Origin: a virus
Length of the DNA: 37,072 bases
Direction: 5' to 3' (one strand)
Virus record (IMG/VR): IMGVR_UViG_3300025118_000059
Coordinates: 1-37,072 of that record
Shown one piece after another: positions 22,649 through 32,329 of this stretch. The notes beneath the pieces are model-generated. The model was not told the DNA's origin. It saw only the letters and a list, made by a program, of their open reading frames with translations, and made no database searches. The translations under genes were made by a program, and so were the position numbers. Each line of letters opens with the position of its first letter. The stretch's first letter is position 1.

Positions 22649-24488
22649 CGAGATCTTATCAGACATCACTGTCTTTAGTAAGTACGCTAAGTACGTACCG
22701 GAGTTACAGCGACGAGAGAATTGGCATGAGTTGGTAACTCGTAATAAAGAGATGCATCAGCGTAAATACCCACACATGAAGCAAGAGATCGAGGAGGTTT
22801 ATCAGTATGTCTACGACAAGAAAGTCCTCCCGTCAATGCGTTCGTTGCAATTCGGAGGTGCGCCTATTGAACTTGCACCAAACAGGGTATTCAACTGCGC
22901 ATATCTGCCAGTATCTGAAGTTGAAGCATTCAGTGAAACTATGTTTCTCTTATTGGGAGGCACAGGAGTAGGTTATTCTGTTCAGCGTCACCACATCGGT
23001 AAGTTACCGGACGTAGTTGGCCCTAAGAAACGTACACGTCGCTTTCTTGTATCAGACAACATTGAGGGATGGGCTGATGCAGTGAAGGTGCTAATGGAGT
23101 CTTACTTTAACGGATTAATGAATGTAGACTTCGATTACCGAGATATTCGTCCTAAAGGTGCTCTGTTGATTACATCAGGAGGCAAGGCTCCGGGGCCACA
23201 ACCTCTGAAGGACTGTATTCACAACCTACGTAGCGTATTAGATAACGCTATGGGTCGTCAGTTATCTACCTTAGAGGTACATGACTTGATGTGTTATATT
23301 GCTGATGCAGTATTAGCTGGTGGTATTCGACGTGCTGCCCTCATCAGTCTCTTCAGTATGGATGATACTAGTATGTTATCCTGTAAGTCTGGTAACTGGT
23401 GGGAAGAGAACCCACAGCGAGGACGTTCTAATAACTCCGCTGTTATTCTACGTCACCGTGTTACTAAGGAAGAGTTTGAAAAGCTATGGAAACGAGTAGA
23501 ACTTTCAGGTTCAGGTGAACCAGCAGTGTACTTTAGCAACGATAAGGACTGGGGGACTAACCCGTGCTGCGAGATCGCCTTACGCCCCTATCAATTTTGT
23601 AATTTATGTGAGTTAAATGTTTCAGATATAGAATCACAGGAGGATTTGAATGAACGATCTAAAGCAGCAGCTTTTATCGGAACGTTGCAAGCAGGTTATA
23701 CGGACTTCCATTATCTACGTGATGAGTGGAGGGAAACTACAGAGAAAGAAGCCCTAATAGGCGTAGGCCAGACGGGTATCGGATCAGGAGAGGTACTTAA
23801 GTATGATCTTAAAGAAGCTGCTATCAAAGTCAAAGAAGAAAACGCTAGGGTAGCCTCTCTTCTGCGGATTAACCCTGCTGCTCGCTGCACTACCGTCAAG
23901 CCATCCGGTACGTCATCTTGCGTTCTAGGGACTAGTAGTGGTATACACGCTTGGCATAATGATTACTACATCAGACGACAACGAGTAGGAAAGAATGAAG
24001 CACTATATCAACACTTAGCTATTCATCACCCTGAGTTAGTAGAAGATGAGTACTTCAATCCAGATAGTCAAGCAGTGATTGAAATACCACAGAAGGCTCC
24101 AGAAGGCTCTATACTGCGATCTGAGAGTCCTATAGACTTACTCAATAGGGTAGGACGGTTTAACACTGAATGGGTGCACAGCGGGCACAGAGAAGGCCAG
24201 AACACACATAACGTGTCCTGTACTATCTCACTGAAGGAGGATGAGTGGCCTTTGTGTGGTGAATGGATGTGGAAGAACCGTAATAACTTTAATGGTATTT
24301 CAGTCCTTCCTTATGATGGCGGTACTTATGTACAAGCACCGTTTGAAGACATTACTAAGGAGAGGTATGACATGCTGGAGTCTAGCCTGAATGCTATTGA
24401 CCTAACTAACGTGGTTGAGATGCAAGATGAAACAGACTTAGCTGGTGAGGCTGCTTGTGCTGGTGGTTCTTGTGAGATTACTTTTTAA
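22635..24488 (+). CDS. nrdJ: Adenosylcobalamin-dependent (class II) ribonucleotide reductase
   Basis: 617 residues with class II monomeric features: PSMRSLQFGG and NCAYLPVSEV (first redox Cys), GGTGVGYSVQRHHIGKLP, WADAVKVLMESYFNG, the radical site NPCCEIALRPYQFCNLCELN (catalytic Cys and Glu with partner Cys), VKPSGTSSCVLGTSSGIHAW, and a C-terminal CAGGSC pair (C608, C613) that regenerates the active site. It reduces ribonucleotides to deoxyribonucleotides using host-supplied B12. No small subunit or activase is encoded, as expected for class II. It is shorter than the 739-residue Lactobacillus enzyme. It is the last large gene of the rightward operon. Confidence 0.93.
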   Translation: METSNEILSDITVFSKYAKYVPELQRRENWHELVTRNKEMHQRKYPHMKQEIEEVYQYVYDKKVLPSMRSLQFGGAPIELAPNRVFNCAYLPVSEVEAFSETMFLLLGGTGVGYSVQRHHIGKLPDVVGPKKRTRRFLVSDNIEGWADAVKVLMESYFNGLMNVDFDYRDIRPKGALLITSGGKAPGPQPLKDCIHNLRSVLDNAMGRQLSTLEVHDLMCYIADAVLAGGIRRAALISLFSMDDTSMLSCKSGNWWEENPQRGRSNNSAVILRHRVTKEEFEKLWKRVELSGSGEPAVYFSNDKDWGTNPCCEIALRPYQFCNLCELNVSDIESQEDLNERSKAAAFIGTLQAGYTDFHYLRDEWRETTEKEALIGVGQTGIGSGEVLKYDLKEAAIKVKEENARVASLLRINPAARCTTVKPSGTSSCVLGTSSGIHAWHNDYYIRRQRVGKNEALYQHLAIHHPELVEDEYFNPDSQAVIEIPQKAPEGSILRSESPIDLLNRVGRFNTEWVHSGHREGQNTHNVSCTISLKEDEWPLCGEWMWKNRNNFNGISVLPYDGGTYVQAPFEDITKERYDMLESSLNAIDLTNVVEMQDETDLAGEAACAGGSCEITF

Positions 24489-24585
24489 CACAGTGCTGTT
24501 AGCCGCTTGTCTCGTTATGGCTGTCTGGATATATGAGTCCTTTCAGCCTAGAGACTTCTACGACTTAGCAGTTTCTTTAGACTAA
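24472..24585 (+). CDS. Possible tiny membrane protein at the end of the early operon (37 aa)
   Basis: GTG at 24472 opens (M)RLLFNTVLLAACLVMAVWIY then ESFQPRDFYDLAVSLD, overlapping the reductase end by 17 bases and stopping just before the terminator. One membrane segment is evident, and LAAC resembles a lipobox, although hydrophobic residues after the Cys argue for a plain anchor. The SD is weak, so expression would depend on coupling. Confidence 0.4.
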   Translation: MRLLFNTVLLAACLVMAVWIYESFQPRDFYDLAVSLD

Positions 24586-24625
24586 TAAAAAGCCCCGAAG
24601 GAGTGATCCAACGGGGCTTTATTTT
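24586..24625. terminator. Bidirectional terminator between the two arms
   Basis: AAAGCCCCG (24589-24597) pairs with CGGGGCTTT (24612-24620). A T-run follows on the plus strand (TATTTTG) and on the minus strand (TTTTTATTAG). It separates the convergent reductase and lysozyme-like genes. Confidence 0.9.
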
Positions 24626-24634
24626 GTCTGCTAT

Positions 24635-25453
24635 TTATTCAGGGAATGCTAACTCCAACGCTCTATCATAAACATCGTCACTAAGTTCATTAGCTGCGTC
24701 TCTACCATTTTCCTGTCTAGACATAGCCTTTAGCAGTTCCTTAGTGGTAGGATTGTTACCCGCTACAATCTCTTGATTAACAGGGATGTTAGCCCACTCA
24801 GAGACATTCTTAACATAAGCTTCTGTATCATTCTCATTAGGAGGTGCCCAGCGGTGAATAATATCACTCAATGTATTAACACCATGAACTTCCCTGTAGG
24901 TGTTTAGAATTCTAGCAGCAGCACGTATGCCATGTTCAGCGTCATCAAAAGTAGCGAACCTAGTATCTAATTGGTCATCAGCTAAGCCGTCCCAATTATC
25001 ACCGTGCTCAATATTAAGAGGATTGTTATTACGTACACCTCGTACATCTGACTGTTCTCTCATATCTACACTAGTGACTTCAGCTTCAGGCTCCGCTACT
25101 GCCTCTATTGTATCCATAGTAGGCTCACCAGTAACAGAGTCAACACCTATGTCTAACTCTGTCGGCTGAGAGGCAAAAGCATCAGCTTCTGTGTCTGAAG
25201 GACGATTACCTGTGAGTGGTATGCCTTCAGCCATTAGCTGCTGATCCCTAGTCATAGGAGGTGCCTGAGGTAAGAACGGGTCTAAGAATGTGTTATTAGG
25301 CGTATTCTCTATAAACCGCTCTTGTCCGGATAACTGAACTATATCATTGAAGAGGTCTTGTCCGTAAGAGAAGACCCGTTTATCAATCTCGTGTAGTTCT
25401 GTCTTAAAGCTCTCCCATAGTCCTTTAGTTTCAGGTGGTGTATCTATAGACAT
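24635..25453 (-). CDS. Lysozyme-like virion protein (candidate peptidoglycan hydrolase)
   Basis: 272 residues. The C-terminal half has VRGVRNNNPLNIEHGDNWDG, FATFDDAEHGIRAAARILNT and IIHRWAPPNENDTEAYVKNV, the layout of a phage lysozyme-like domain seen in structural proteins (NNPxNI ... F..FD...GIRA ... RWAPPNENDT). It may open peptidoglycan during DNA entry or also act in lysis, since no other endolysin is visible. The N-terminal half looks like a disordered virion segment. It is the last gene of the late operon, sharing one base with the 722-aa protein. Confidence 0.7.
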   Translation of the reverse strand: MSIDTPPETKGLWESFKTELHEIDKRVFSYGQDLFNDIVQLSGQERFIENTPNNTFLDPFLPQAPPMTRDQQLMAEGIPLTGNRPSDTEADAFASQPTELDIGVDSVTGEPTMDTIEAVAEPEAEVTSVDMREQSDVRGVRNNNPLNIEHGDNWDGLADDQLDTRFATFDDAEHGIRAAARILNTYREVHGVNTLSDIIHRWAPPNENDTEAYVKNVSEWANIPVNQEIVAGNNPTTKELLKAMSRQENGRDAANELSDDVYDRALELAFPE

Positions 25454-27621
25454 TACTCTTCTCCTTCTGTGCCATAAGTACTATAAGCCTCTAGTTGAGT
25501 CTCTGTCCGTATAATATCACTTACTAAAGCTTGGAACATGGTTGCAGCTTTAGTAGACTTAGAGCCTAAGCGTCTAATTGCTGTCATCTCAGGTTCCCAT
25601 TTAGGATTTAGGAGTGCTTTAGACAAAGCAGTTATTTTTTTATCTGTTAGGAACTGAATATGCTTCGAGTCAACAGACAAACGTCCCATATCACGAATAC
25701 TTCCGAATAGCTTGCCATAAATACGGACAGGCCATGAGACACGTAAATCCTCAGGCTTTGGACTAGTCTTTGACGGACGGCCTGTAGCAGCGCGTTTAAG
25801 CGCCCCTATTAAGAAGTCATAATTCCCTTGTTGTCCCTTCGACATAGACGACCTTAAAATATCATTCTTAGCTGTCTTACCACCAGTTAGTGCGTTGAGA
25901 AGTAACTGTGCTTCATTTCGTGATGTAACCGCATCAGCAGCTTCAGCACGTACATTGCCTAAACGTTTCTCCAGTTCGTGAGTGACTATAGCCTCCCATG
26001 CATCTGGATCTGTCTGACGAATAACGCGCTTAGAGTGTTCTAGAGCGGACTTATTAGTAGTAGAGCCAAACAAAATGTTAGTGACTTGCTCTATATTCTG
26101 AGGCTTTACATTAGATATAGCGAAAAGAGGAGATTCTAATAACGACGCAACAGTCTCCGACTCTTTAGCATAAGCTGCTCGTGCTGCTCCATAGTTAGGA
26201 ATGGTGCTATCCATATCATTAACTAAAGACTTTTGTACTTTAGACAACAGACTTCGTGTGGTGTTATCTACAGCGTTATCTCCTGTCTGTGCTAGTAAAG
26301 CATCAATCTCTAGTTTGACTGAGTGTAGATGCTTAGGATTAGTAACAGGTTTACGTACAGTAACGTCCTTTCCAAAAGTAATGACTCCATCAGCACCTAG
26401 TGTTGTTTTGCCTTTAGTAGTCTTTGAGTGCTGAAGTAACCCCTGTACTTTACCTAAAGCATTGTACATCTTAGTACCCTTCTTATAATCAGCCTTCAAG
26501 CCTTTTACTAGAGAAAGTGTACCAGAAACATCCCCTACGGCACCTGATTCTAAAGAATCTTTATAGATAGGAGAAGCCGCTTCTTTACGTTGTAGCTTAG
26601 CTATATTAATAGACGCTTCAGCTGCTTCCTTTACTTTGTATGGAGCCTTCATGGCCTGTTCTGGAGTAGCTAGTGCGTAGACAAAATTATCAACAGCCTC
26701 TGCTACTTGTTTGTCTTGACGTGCTAATGTCTTACGAGATACAGCAACGCCCAGATTACTAGTAAGGACAGTTTGTTGCGCAGCAGTCATTCGTGGATCT
26801 AATGTCTGTTGAGCTGGAAAAAACTCAATGCCGGTCTGCTGAGTGAGTGTTTTCGCTTCCCTTACAGACAACGCAGCATCATTAACTCCTCTACGATCAA
26901 CCCCTAGCTGCCTCGCTTGTTTACCTGTCTTCAACCAATTAAGGTAAGGCACAAGGGCCTCACCGCCAGCACCAAACGCAGCAGAAATCGCAGCTCGCTC
27001 GGCACTAATGCCTTCTGTAGCCCCTGCTTCCTGTGCTAATATGTCGCGTGTAACGGAAGTAGATGCAAAACCAGCAGCGCCTCTACTTATCTTATCTAAA
27101 GCACCTACCCCTCTACTCACATAGGCCATAGCAGGAACGTCACCAGCCATGTGGATGGCTAATCCTTTAATATCCGCAGAGGACATTCCGGGGCGATTAA
27201 GGAATGCAACCTTACCTCTATACTTTACTAACACATCACCATGCTTATTCGTATGAAATTGCATTGAAGGGATATTAGCTTTAAGTATGTCAATCTGTTG
27301 TTCAGGGGTACTGGCTTCGTAGAAACCCTCAACTACTTTAGTATAAGTACCTGAGCTGTGCTCAACCAATTCGTCAATTACTTCATCATTAGCACTAAAT
27401 AGCTCTGGTAGTTCCTGTAAATAAGGCTCTACTAAACGACTAGCGCCTGTTACAGTCTCCTTCGTTTGTTCATAAAGCGCTGAGCCTGTTTCCCCTGTAA
27501 TCTCTAAAGCCTTAGCCCATCGTTCCTGCATAGTAGGATCAGCACCTTCAGCACGTTCTTGGCGCAAACGAGCAGCTGCTGCCGCAGCCGCCCTTCGTTG
27601 TTGTAACTCTAAATCGTTCAT
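25453..27621 (-). CDS. Large internal virion protein (722 aa)
   Basis: A long helical protein starting MNDLELQQRRAAAAAAARLR with stretches of Ala/Lys/Glu-rich helix (AEASINIAKLQRKEAASPIY) and no enzyme motif I can see. In T7-like phages two or three such proteins (gp14, gp15, gp16) form the internal core and are ejected to build the DNA conduit through the envelope. Position after tail-collar and before the lysozyme-like gene supports this. The SD is AAGGA. Confidence 0.65.
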   Translation of the reverse strand: MNDLELQQRRAAAAAAARLRQERAEGADPTMQERWAKALEITGETGSALYEQTKETVTGASRLVEPYLQELPELFSANDEVIDELVEHSSGTYTKVVEGFYEASTPEQQIDILKANIPSMQFHTNKHGDVLVKYRGKVAFLNRPGMSSADIKGLAIHMAGDVPAMAYVSRGVGALDKISRGAAGFASTSVTRDILAQEAGATEGISAERAAISAAFGAGGEALVPYLNWLKTGKQARQLGVDRRGVNDAALSVREAKTLTQQTGIEFFPAQQTLDPRMTAAQQTVLTSNLGVAVSRKTLARQDKQVAEAVDNFVYALATPEQAMKAPYKVKEAAEASINIAKLQRKEAASPIYKDSLESGAVGDVSGTLSLVKGLKADYKKGTKMYNALGKVQGLLQHSKTTKGKTTLGADGVITFGKDVTVRKPVTNPKHLHSVKLEIDALLAQTGDNAVDNTTRSLLSKVQKSLVNDMDSTIPNYGAARAAYAKESETVASLLESPLFAISNVKPQNIEQVTNILFGSTTNKSALEHSKRVIRQTDPDAWEAIVTHELEKRLGNVRAEAADAVTSRNEAQLLLNALTGGKTAKNDILRSSMSKGQQGNYDFLIGALKRAATGRPSKTSPKPEDLRVSWPVRIYGKLFGSIRDMGRLSVDSKHIQFLTDKKITALSKALLNPKWEPEMTAIRRLGSKSTKAATMFQALVSDIIRTETQLEAYSTYGTEGEE

Positions 27622-27630
27622 TAGGAATCC

Positions 27631-29058
27631 TTATTTAAAAAGTGCCTTGTCTGCTTCAGTCATATACTTCCACGATAGTGCTGTGTGTCCTGCTGCTACA
27701 AAGTTATCGTATAGAGACAGCTCAGTTTCAGGTACTTTACTGCGTAACTGTTGTGCACGAGTAGGAACAGCATTAGAAGAGCCTGTGCCTTCTACAAAGG
27801 CTTTAGTAACGTCTTGATCGGGAAGGGCAGTTGTAGTTACTGTTTTAGTGCCTTCGCGGGCGGCTTTAATTTCAGAAGGTGTGGGTGCAACTAAGGCATT
27901 ACCCTCTTCCCACTGATTAATAAAACGCTGACCTTCTAAATAGTCAGGTACATTACCATCAGCAGACGACTCAGATACCCAGTTATTATATGCTAGTGCT
28001 CTCTGTTGTTTCCATTCAGCTACTCGCTCAGCAGTACTTAGGATCAATCGGTTACCTTCAACAGTACGGGATAATGCAGCAGAAGCTTTCTCAAACATAG
28101 TCATTTCTTTTTCAGAAATAGCACCCTTAGTGCCAGCAATCCAATCCATAATGTTCTTCATGCTATTAACACGGAATTGTTCAGCTCCCGCTGCTGCATC
28201 CGGAACAGTAAACCCTAAAGAAGCGCCTAATGCAGTTATGTCTGCTACTAAGTCACCACCGAAGCCTGTATATAAACCTTCATCTAGCAAACTAAGTGAT
28301 TGTGTTATGGTAGCTAACTGCTCCTTCGATTTCTGTAGTGTATTAGAGAACTCTTCCTGTTGTTCGCCTAATTTAGCTACTTTCAGCTTAGCATACTCTT
28401 TAGAGGCGGTAGACTCGTCTATATTAAACAGACTACGTGTTTCACGTATCTTAGCTTTCAGCTTATCAGGATCATCAGCATATTTCTCTTCTAGACGTGA
28501 TACTTCTGCATTGAAGGCATTTAGATTCCTCTGTGCCGCTGTTTGCTCTGTAGTGCCACCTTTAGCTGTCTGCTGTAACATCCATGCTCTTCGTTTATCT
28601 GGATCCTCAGGGAACAGTGCTGTTGCATTCTTCATTAGCTCAGTAGGAGTTTGTGCACCTTTAGCTGTCTGTTGTAACATCCATTCTCTTCGTTTATCCG
28701 GATCCTTAGGGAACAGTGCTGTTGCATTCTTTAATAGCTCAGTAGGAGCGTATGTCTTAGGAGCCAAAGAAGCCTGTAGCTGCTGACCTCTAGCTGCCAT
28801 GTCCATAGCTGCTGATGGATCAAAGGATAATGCCTTACTAGCCGCAAAGAATGTCTCAGGCTTAGTCCAATCAGCATTAGCGAACTCTTGTTTAAACTTA
28901 CGCATACCGATTGTCTTAGGATCAATAGCTTTACCGAAGGCACCCATTGCCTCACGCATAGCTACGCCTTTCTGCTTCTCTGCATCTACCATTCCTTGAT
29001 ACATAGGAGCTACTGTCTGTAATATATTGGAGCGTGGCCCCGAACCGAATAGTGCCAT
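27631..29058 (-). CDS. Internal virion protein (475 aa) with a tandem repeat
   Basis: Helical protein starting MALFGSGPRSNILQTVAPMY (SD AGGAGG). Two adjacent 33-residue units, each PTELxKNATALFPxDPDKRR then xWMLQQTAKG, lie at about 105-170. Elsewhere it is coiled-coil-like (EQQEEFSNTLQKSKEQLATI). Probably an ejected core protein by context; no enzymatic motif is visible. Confidence 0.65.
   Translation of the reverse strand: MALFGSGPRSNILQTVAPMYQGMVDAEKQKGVAMREAMGAFGKAIDPKTIGMRKFKQEFANADWTKPETFFAASKALSFDPSAAMDMAARGQQLQASLAPKTYAPTELLKNATALFPKDPDKRREWMLQQTAKGAQTPTELMKNATALFPEDPDKRRAWMLQQTAKGGTTEQTAAQRNLNAFNAEVSRLEEKYADDPDKLKAKIRETRSLFNIDESTASKEYAKLKVAKLGEQQEEFSNTLQKSKEQLATITQSLSLLDEGLYTGFGGDLVADITALGASLGFTVPDAAAGAEQFRVNSMKNIMDWIAGTKGAISEKEMTMFEKASAALSRTVEGNRLILSTAERVAEWKQQRALAYNNWVSESSADGNVPDYLEGQRFINQWEEGNALVAPTPSEIKAAREGTKTVTTTALPDQDVTKAFVEGTGSSNAVPTRAQQLRSKVPETELSLYDNFVAAGHTALSWKYMTEADKALFK
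28549..28746. repeat. 99-bp in-frame tandem duplication
   Basis: Two adjacent 99-bp units (28746-28648 and 28647-28549) encode near-identical 33-residue segments of the 475-aa virion protein. Few differences are seen (Leu/Met, Lys/Glu, Glu/Ala and a divergent last few residues), so the duplication looks recent. Confidence 0.85.
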
Positions 29059-29076
29059 AGTTATTTCCTCCTATGA

Positions 29077-30057
29077 TTAACCTAAAATAGCGCCCAATAG
29101 GGCAGACCACATAGATGCACCCGTAGATGCTCTATTAGCTGCTGCCTGAGCTGCAATCTGATCTTGTGCTAGTTGATACTGGAACTGAGGTTCTTGAGAG
29201 AAGGACATAATCTCCTGACCTAATGGGATAGCCCCTAGTGCTGCCTGTTGGCCTGCAAACTGTTGACCTGCAACACCCGTTAGTAGACCCTGCAGTGCCT
29301 GCTGTTGTGCAAATAGGTTCTGTTGTTCACCTAATGCCTGCTGACGTGCCATCGCAGAGGTTTGAATGTCCTGTAGACCTCGTTGTGTCTCCTGTTCAGC
29401 CATAGCACGAGCACTGCCGGAAGCACCTAACTTACCACTAGCAATCATACGACTTAGTGTTGTTTGATCCTGTTGGGCACGTTGTGCTTCAAGTGGCTGC
29501 ATTACAGCCTGTAAGTATACGTCTGCGGCAGAGCCTACATCAAAGTCAGACAACTGCTGTTGGACACCCTGCATCTGATCCCATAGGCCAGAAGCCATCC
29601 CAGCAGCTTCAGGGCTAGTCTCTTGGATGAACTGGCCTGTATCCGGATCCCAACCAGTAGAACCAAAGATATTACCGAAAGTAGTTGTTCTAGGCGCTCG
29701 TGCTGCTGATAGTGCATCAACTGCACTTGAACCACTCGTAGTGTCTGTTGTATTAGTGCCTGTATTAGCGCTACCACCACTAGAATGATCACGAGAGAAG
29801 ATACCTGCTACGTGGGCTTTATCCCTTGCATTCGCCTTAGCTACTACAGATTCACGGCCTAGCTCTTCAGGTGACTTACCCATCGCTGCTGCCATGTTGC
29901 GTAACTCAGGATTATCGCTTAGCATTTTCTGTGTAGCATCTTGAGTCAGCTCATTAGTGAAGGAGCTAAAAGAAGGGACATTAAAGGAGGAACTCGCCTG
30001 CCCTAATGTATCGGCAATATTCTGCTTGTGTGATTGTAAATCATCCCAAATACTCAT
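29077..30057 (-). CDS. Small internal virion protein (326 aa, Gln/Ala-rich)
   Basis: Begins MSIWDDLQSHKQNIADTLGQ. It has a low-complexity Ser/Thr region near 95-115 and a long Gln/Ala-rich helix in the second half (GEQQNLFAQQQALQGLLTGV), ending in a hydrophobic stretch (GASMWSALLGAILG). Such a protein fits a T7 gp14-like channel or core component. Shares one base with the tail-collar gene stop. Confidence 0.6.
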   Translation of the reverse strand: MSIWDDLQSHKQNIADTLGQASSSFNVPSFSSFTNELTQDATQKMLSDNPELRNMAAAMGKSPEELGRESVVAKANARDKAHVAGIFSRDHSSGGSANTGTNTTDTTSGSSAVDALSAARAPRTTTFGNIFGSTGWDPDTGQFIQETSPEAAGMASGLWDQMQGVQQQLSDFDVGSAADVYLQAVMQPLEAQRAQQDQTTLSRMIASGKLGASGSARAMAEQETQRGLQDIQTSAMARQQALGEQQNLFAQQQALQGLLTGVAGQQFAGQQAALGAIPLGQEIMSFSQEPQFQYQLAQDQIAAQAAANRASTGASMWSALLGAILG

Positions 30058-30710
30058 TATGCTGTCCTCTTCCAGAAGTAAACTGTGATGTATGGTTGTA
30101 AGTTATTATGTGCACTACCGCCACCAGTTGAGTTAGTAGTACGAGTAGAGCCGCCTTCATCCACTTCAGATATATCAGTAATAGTACCACCAATCAACTC
30201 TACTTGATCTTGATCAGAATATTTATAAGTGTGAGTGTGTGACGGCATTTCAGCTTCAGTCAACGTATGAGTCTTACTACCGCCTGTCTCTTCTACTGTA
30301 TCAAACTCAGTCTGGCCTGTATCAACACCAATTAGCGTACGTCCAGTAGCAAAAGCTACCCATGTACCTACACCTAATAGAGTAGAAGGATTAGTAGAGC
30401 TGATGGATGTATAGATAGAACCTACGGGATATGCATGCCCGTTTACTTGTGCTGCGGTAGGAGTCGCCGCTGCGACAGCAGCTGTTACAAAGGCTGTAGT
30501 TGCTACCTGTGTAGTGTTAGTGCCAGCAGTCGCTGTAGTAGCATTAAACGCTTGAGTAGCAGACCCTACTAGCTCAGCCTTAGAGTTAATGGCTGTTTGA
30601 ACAGCAGTGAACTCCGTATCGAAGTGATCACCAGAGATTACTTTCTCTGGATCAGAGTCCGGAAGCGCGTCAACACCACCCCAGTCTTTTTGAATAGAAT
30701 AATTACTCAT
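30057..30710 (-). CDS. Tail-collar domain protein (217 aa)
   Basis: PVGSIYTSISSTNPSTLLGV, then GTWVAFATGRTLIGVD, then MPSHTHTYKYSDQDQ and NLQPYITVYFWKRTA match the phage tail-collar/short fibre fold (PVGSIYxS...P...LG.GTW ... G...N.QPY...W.R). The N-terminal part (VISGDHFDTEFTAVQTAINS) is a shaft. It probably forms a short fibre or spike at the tail. It overlaps the tail-tubular B gene by 4 bases. Confidence 0.8.
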   Translation of the reverse strand: MSNYSIQKDWGGVDALPDSDPEKVISGDHFDTEFTAVQTAINSKAELVGSATQAFNATTATAGTNTTQVATTAFVTAAVAAATPTAAQVNGHAYPVGSIYTSISSTNPSTLLGVGTWVAFATGRTLIGVDTGQTEFDTVEETGGSKTHTLTEAEMPSHTHTYKYSDQDQVELIGGTITDISEVDEGGSTRTTNSTGGGSAHNNLQPYITVYFWKRTA

Positions 30711-32329
30711 CGTATTTTCCCGCCTTTAGCTAGAACTGTCATGCTCTGTAGAGAGCCTTTATAACCTTTAACTGTTGTTGTCATGTCTATCTGCACTACC
30801 TTAGCAGACTTAGATAGGTTGACGTGATATTCTTTAGGAGTGAATAGCAGACCAAACTTAGCAGACCCATATAAGGACGTAGGTGAACCAAATAAGTAGA
30901 TTTCACCTACTGCATCTGGAACTATAGTCTTAGTGTATTCATCATATGTATGTGCATAATCCCTTAGCCACTTGATTGATATGTCTGACTCACGACCACC
31001 ATCTAATACATAACGTAATTTCTTAAGGATCTTAGCTATGGAAGGATCACCGAAGTCCATGTAGACAGAGCGCCAACTGGTCTGATAGGGTTTATTAACA
31101 AACGACCCACTCTCATAGTCTACATCAAAGTAACCGTCATACTTGTAGAGGGCACCATGATGAGCGTCTGTTCCTAAACCTACATACAGAGTACCGTCAT
31201 ATAGAGAGAGGAATGACTTAGGTGCGTGGTCACTTGTGAAAGTCCACTTAGAGATGCGTGGGGTATTGTCTGGATTAAGCGTTTTGAAGTCGAGGACGTA
31301 ATGCTTATTAATGCCTGTGAAAGAGATGATGTAGTAACCACCTGCATGATTGTAGGCTGCTTTTACGTCTTTCTTCTCAGAGGATGTGATGTCCTTTATA
31401 ATATCATTCTTGACATTCTTAGTCAAGTCTGTTAAGGGCATCTTGTCCTGAATCTTCGTACGATTAAGCGATCTAACACCGTCAGCAGATAGAAATAGAA
31501 TATCATCACCGAACGCTTTAATTGAATCCCTCGATACACAGCCTACTCCTTTAATGATTTCAGACAAACCAAAGGTCTCAGTCCCATCCGTAACATCGAT
31601 GTCCCAAGGGCCATTATAGATAGCAATGTTGTACTTACCGAATACGATCAACTGGTTGTTGAATATCTCTAGGCCAACAATGACATCATATCCCCACACG
31701 GCATTCAGGTTCAGTGAACCACTACCACTAGCACCAAAGTCATGGTGGTCTGCAACGGCACTATATAGTAAAGTATTAGGATCTTCTGATAGACCACCTA
31801 CCCAACTACGACCATAAGCACTAACAGCACAAGAAGGGTTAAAAGTAGTGATGCCTGCAGGCGCTCCCCAAGCAGTAGTGTCTACCATACGTGCCCATGT
31901 GCCTGTCGTACTATCGTAATGGATAGCATCATGACCTTCTTGAACACCTAATAGATCATCATCATACTGACTAAACTGCCAGTTACTGTCTGTAATCGTA
32001 GGAGCTGTAGGGGAGAACGTCTGTGCAGTAACTGTAGCAGGAACAGTCGTATGGTCTACCTTATAGATAGAGTTATTACCTGCAAAGAATAGCTCAGTAG
32101 TCGCATCAGTCTTAGTTACTTCAGTAATAGCCTTAACAGCGTGATTACCAATGTCGTTAGAATACTGACGTACACCCTTACGTGAGGTTAGGCGACCAGC
32201 AGAGTTAATCATTACGTTGTCTGCTTTAGTCAACCAACGACGGTCTAAGCTAGAGGCGTTATCCTGTGTGTTTAATCCGAATACACCAATAGAGTCTAGT
32301 ACTAGTGGGGATATAGGTTTAGTTGGCAT
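30707..32329 (-). CDS. Tail-tubular protein B-like / tail hub protein
   Basis: About 540 residues from the Met at 32329 (MPTKPISPLVLDSIGVFGLN). Longer starts at 32344 or 32377 would lie deeper inside the upstream gene. Beta-rich throughout, with GGYYIISFTGINKHYVLDF and WLRDYAHTYDEYTKTIVPDA. Position after the tail-tubular A gene and before collar and core genes is that of T7 gp12 or the P22-type stabilisation protein, which forms the tail tube end. The family resemblance is architectural. Confidence 0.65.
   Translation of the reverse strand: MPTKPISPLVLDSIGVFGLNTQDNASSLDRRWLTKADNVMINSAGRLTSRKGVRQYSNDIGNHAVKAITEVTKTDATTELFFAGNNSIYKVDHTTVPATVTAQTFSPTAPTITDSNWQFSQYDDDLLGVQEGHDAIHYDSTTGTWARMVDTTAWGAPAGITTFNPSCAVSAYGRSWVGGLSEDPNTLLYSAVADHHDFGASGSGSLNLNAVWGYDVIVGLEIFNNQLIVFGKYNIAIYNGPWDIDVTDGTETFGLSEIIKGVGCVSRDSIKAFGDDILFLSADGVRSLNRTKIQDKMPLTDLTKNVKNDIIKDITSSEKKDVKAAYNHAGGYYIISFTGINKHYVLDFKTLNPDNTPRISKWTFTSDHAPKSFLSLYDGTLYVGLGTDAHHGALYKYDGYFDVDYESGSFVNKPYQTSWRSVYMDFGDPSIAKILKKLRYVLDGGRESDISIKWLRDYAHTYDEYTKTIVPDAVGEIYLFGSPTSLYGSAKFGLLFTPKEYHVNLSKSAKVVQIDMTTTVKGYKGSLQSMTVLAKGGKIR

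Noticed and set aside
28130-28786. 218-codon plus-strand frame opposite the 475-aa virion protein
   Set aside because: Long only because of codon bias in the opposing gene; Ser/Cys-rich composition and no SD.
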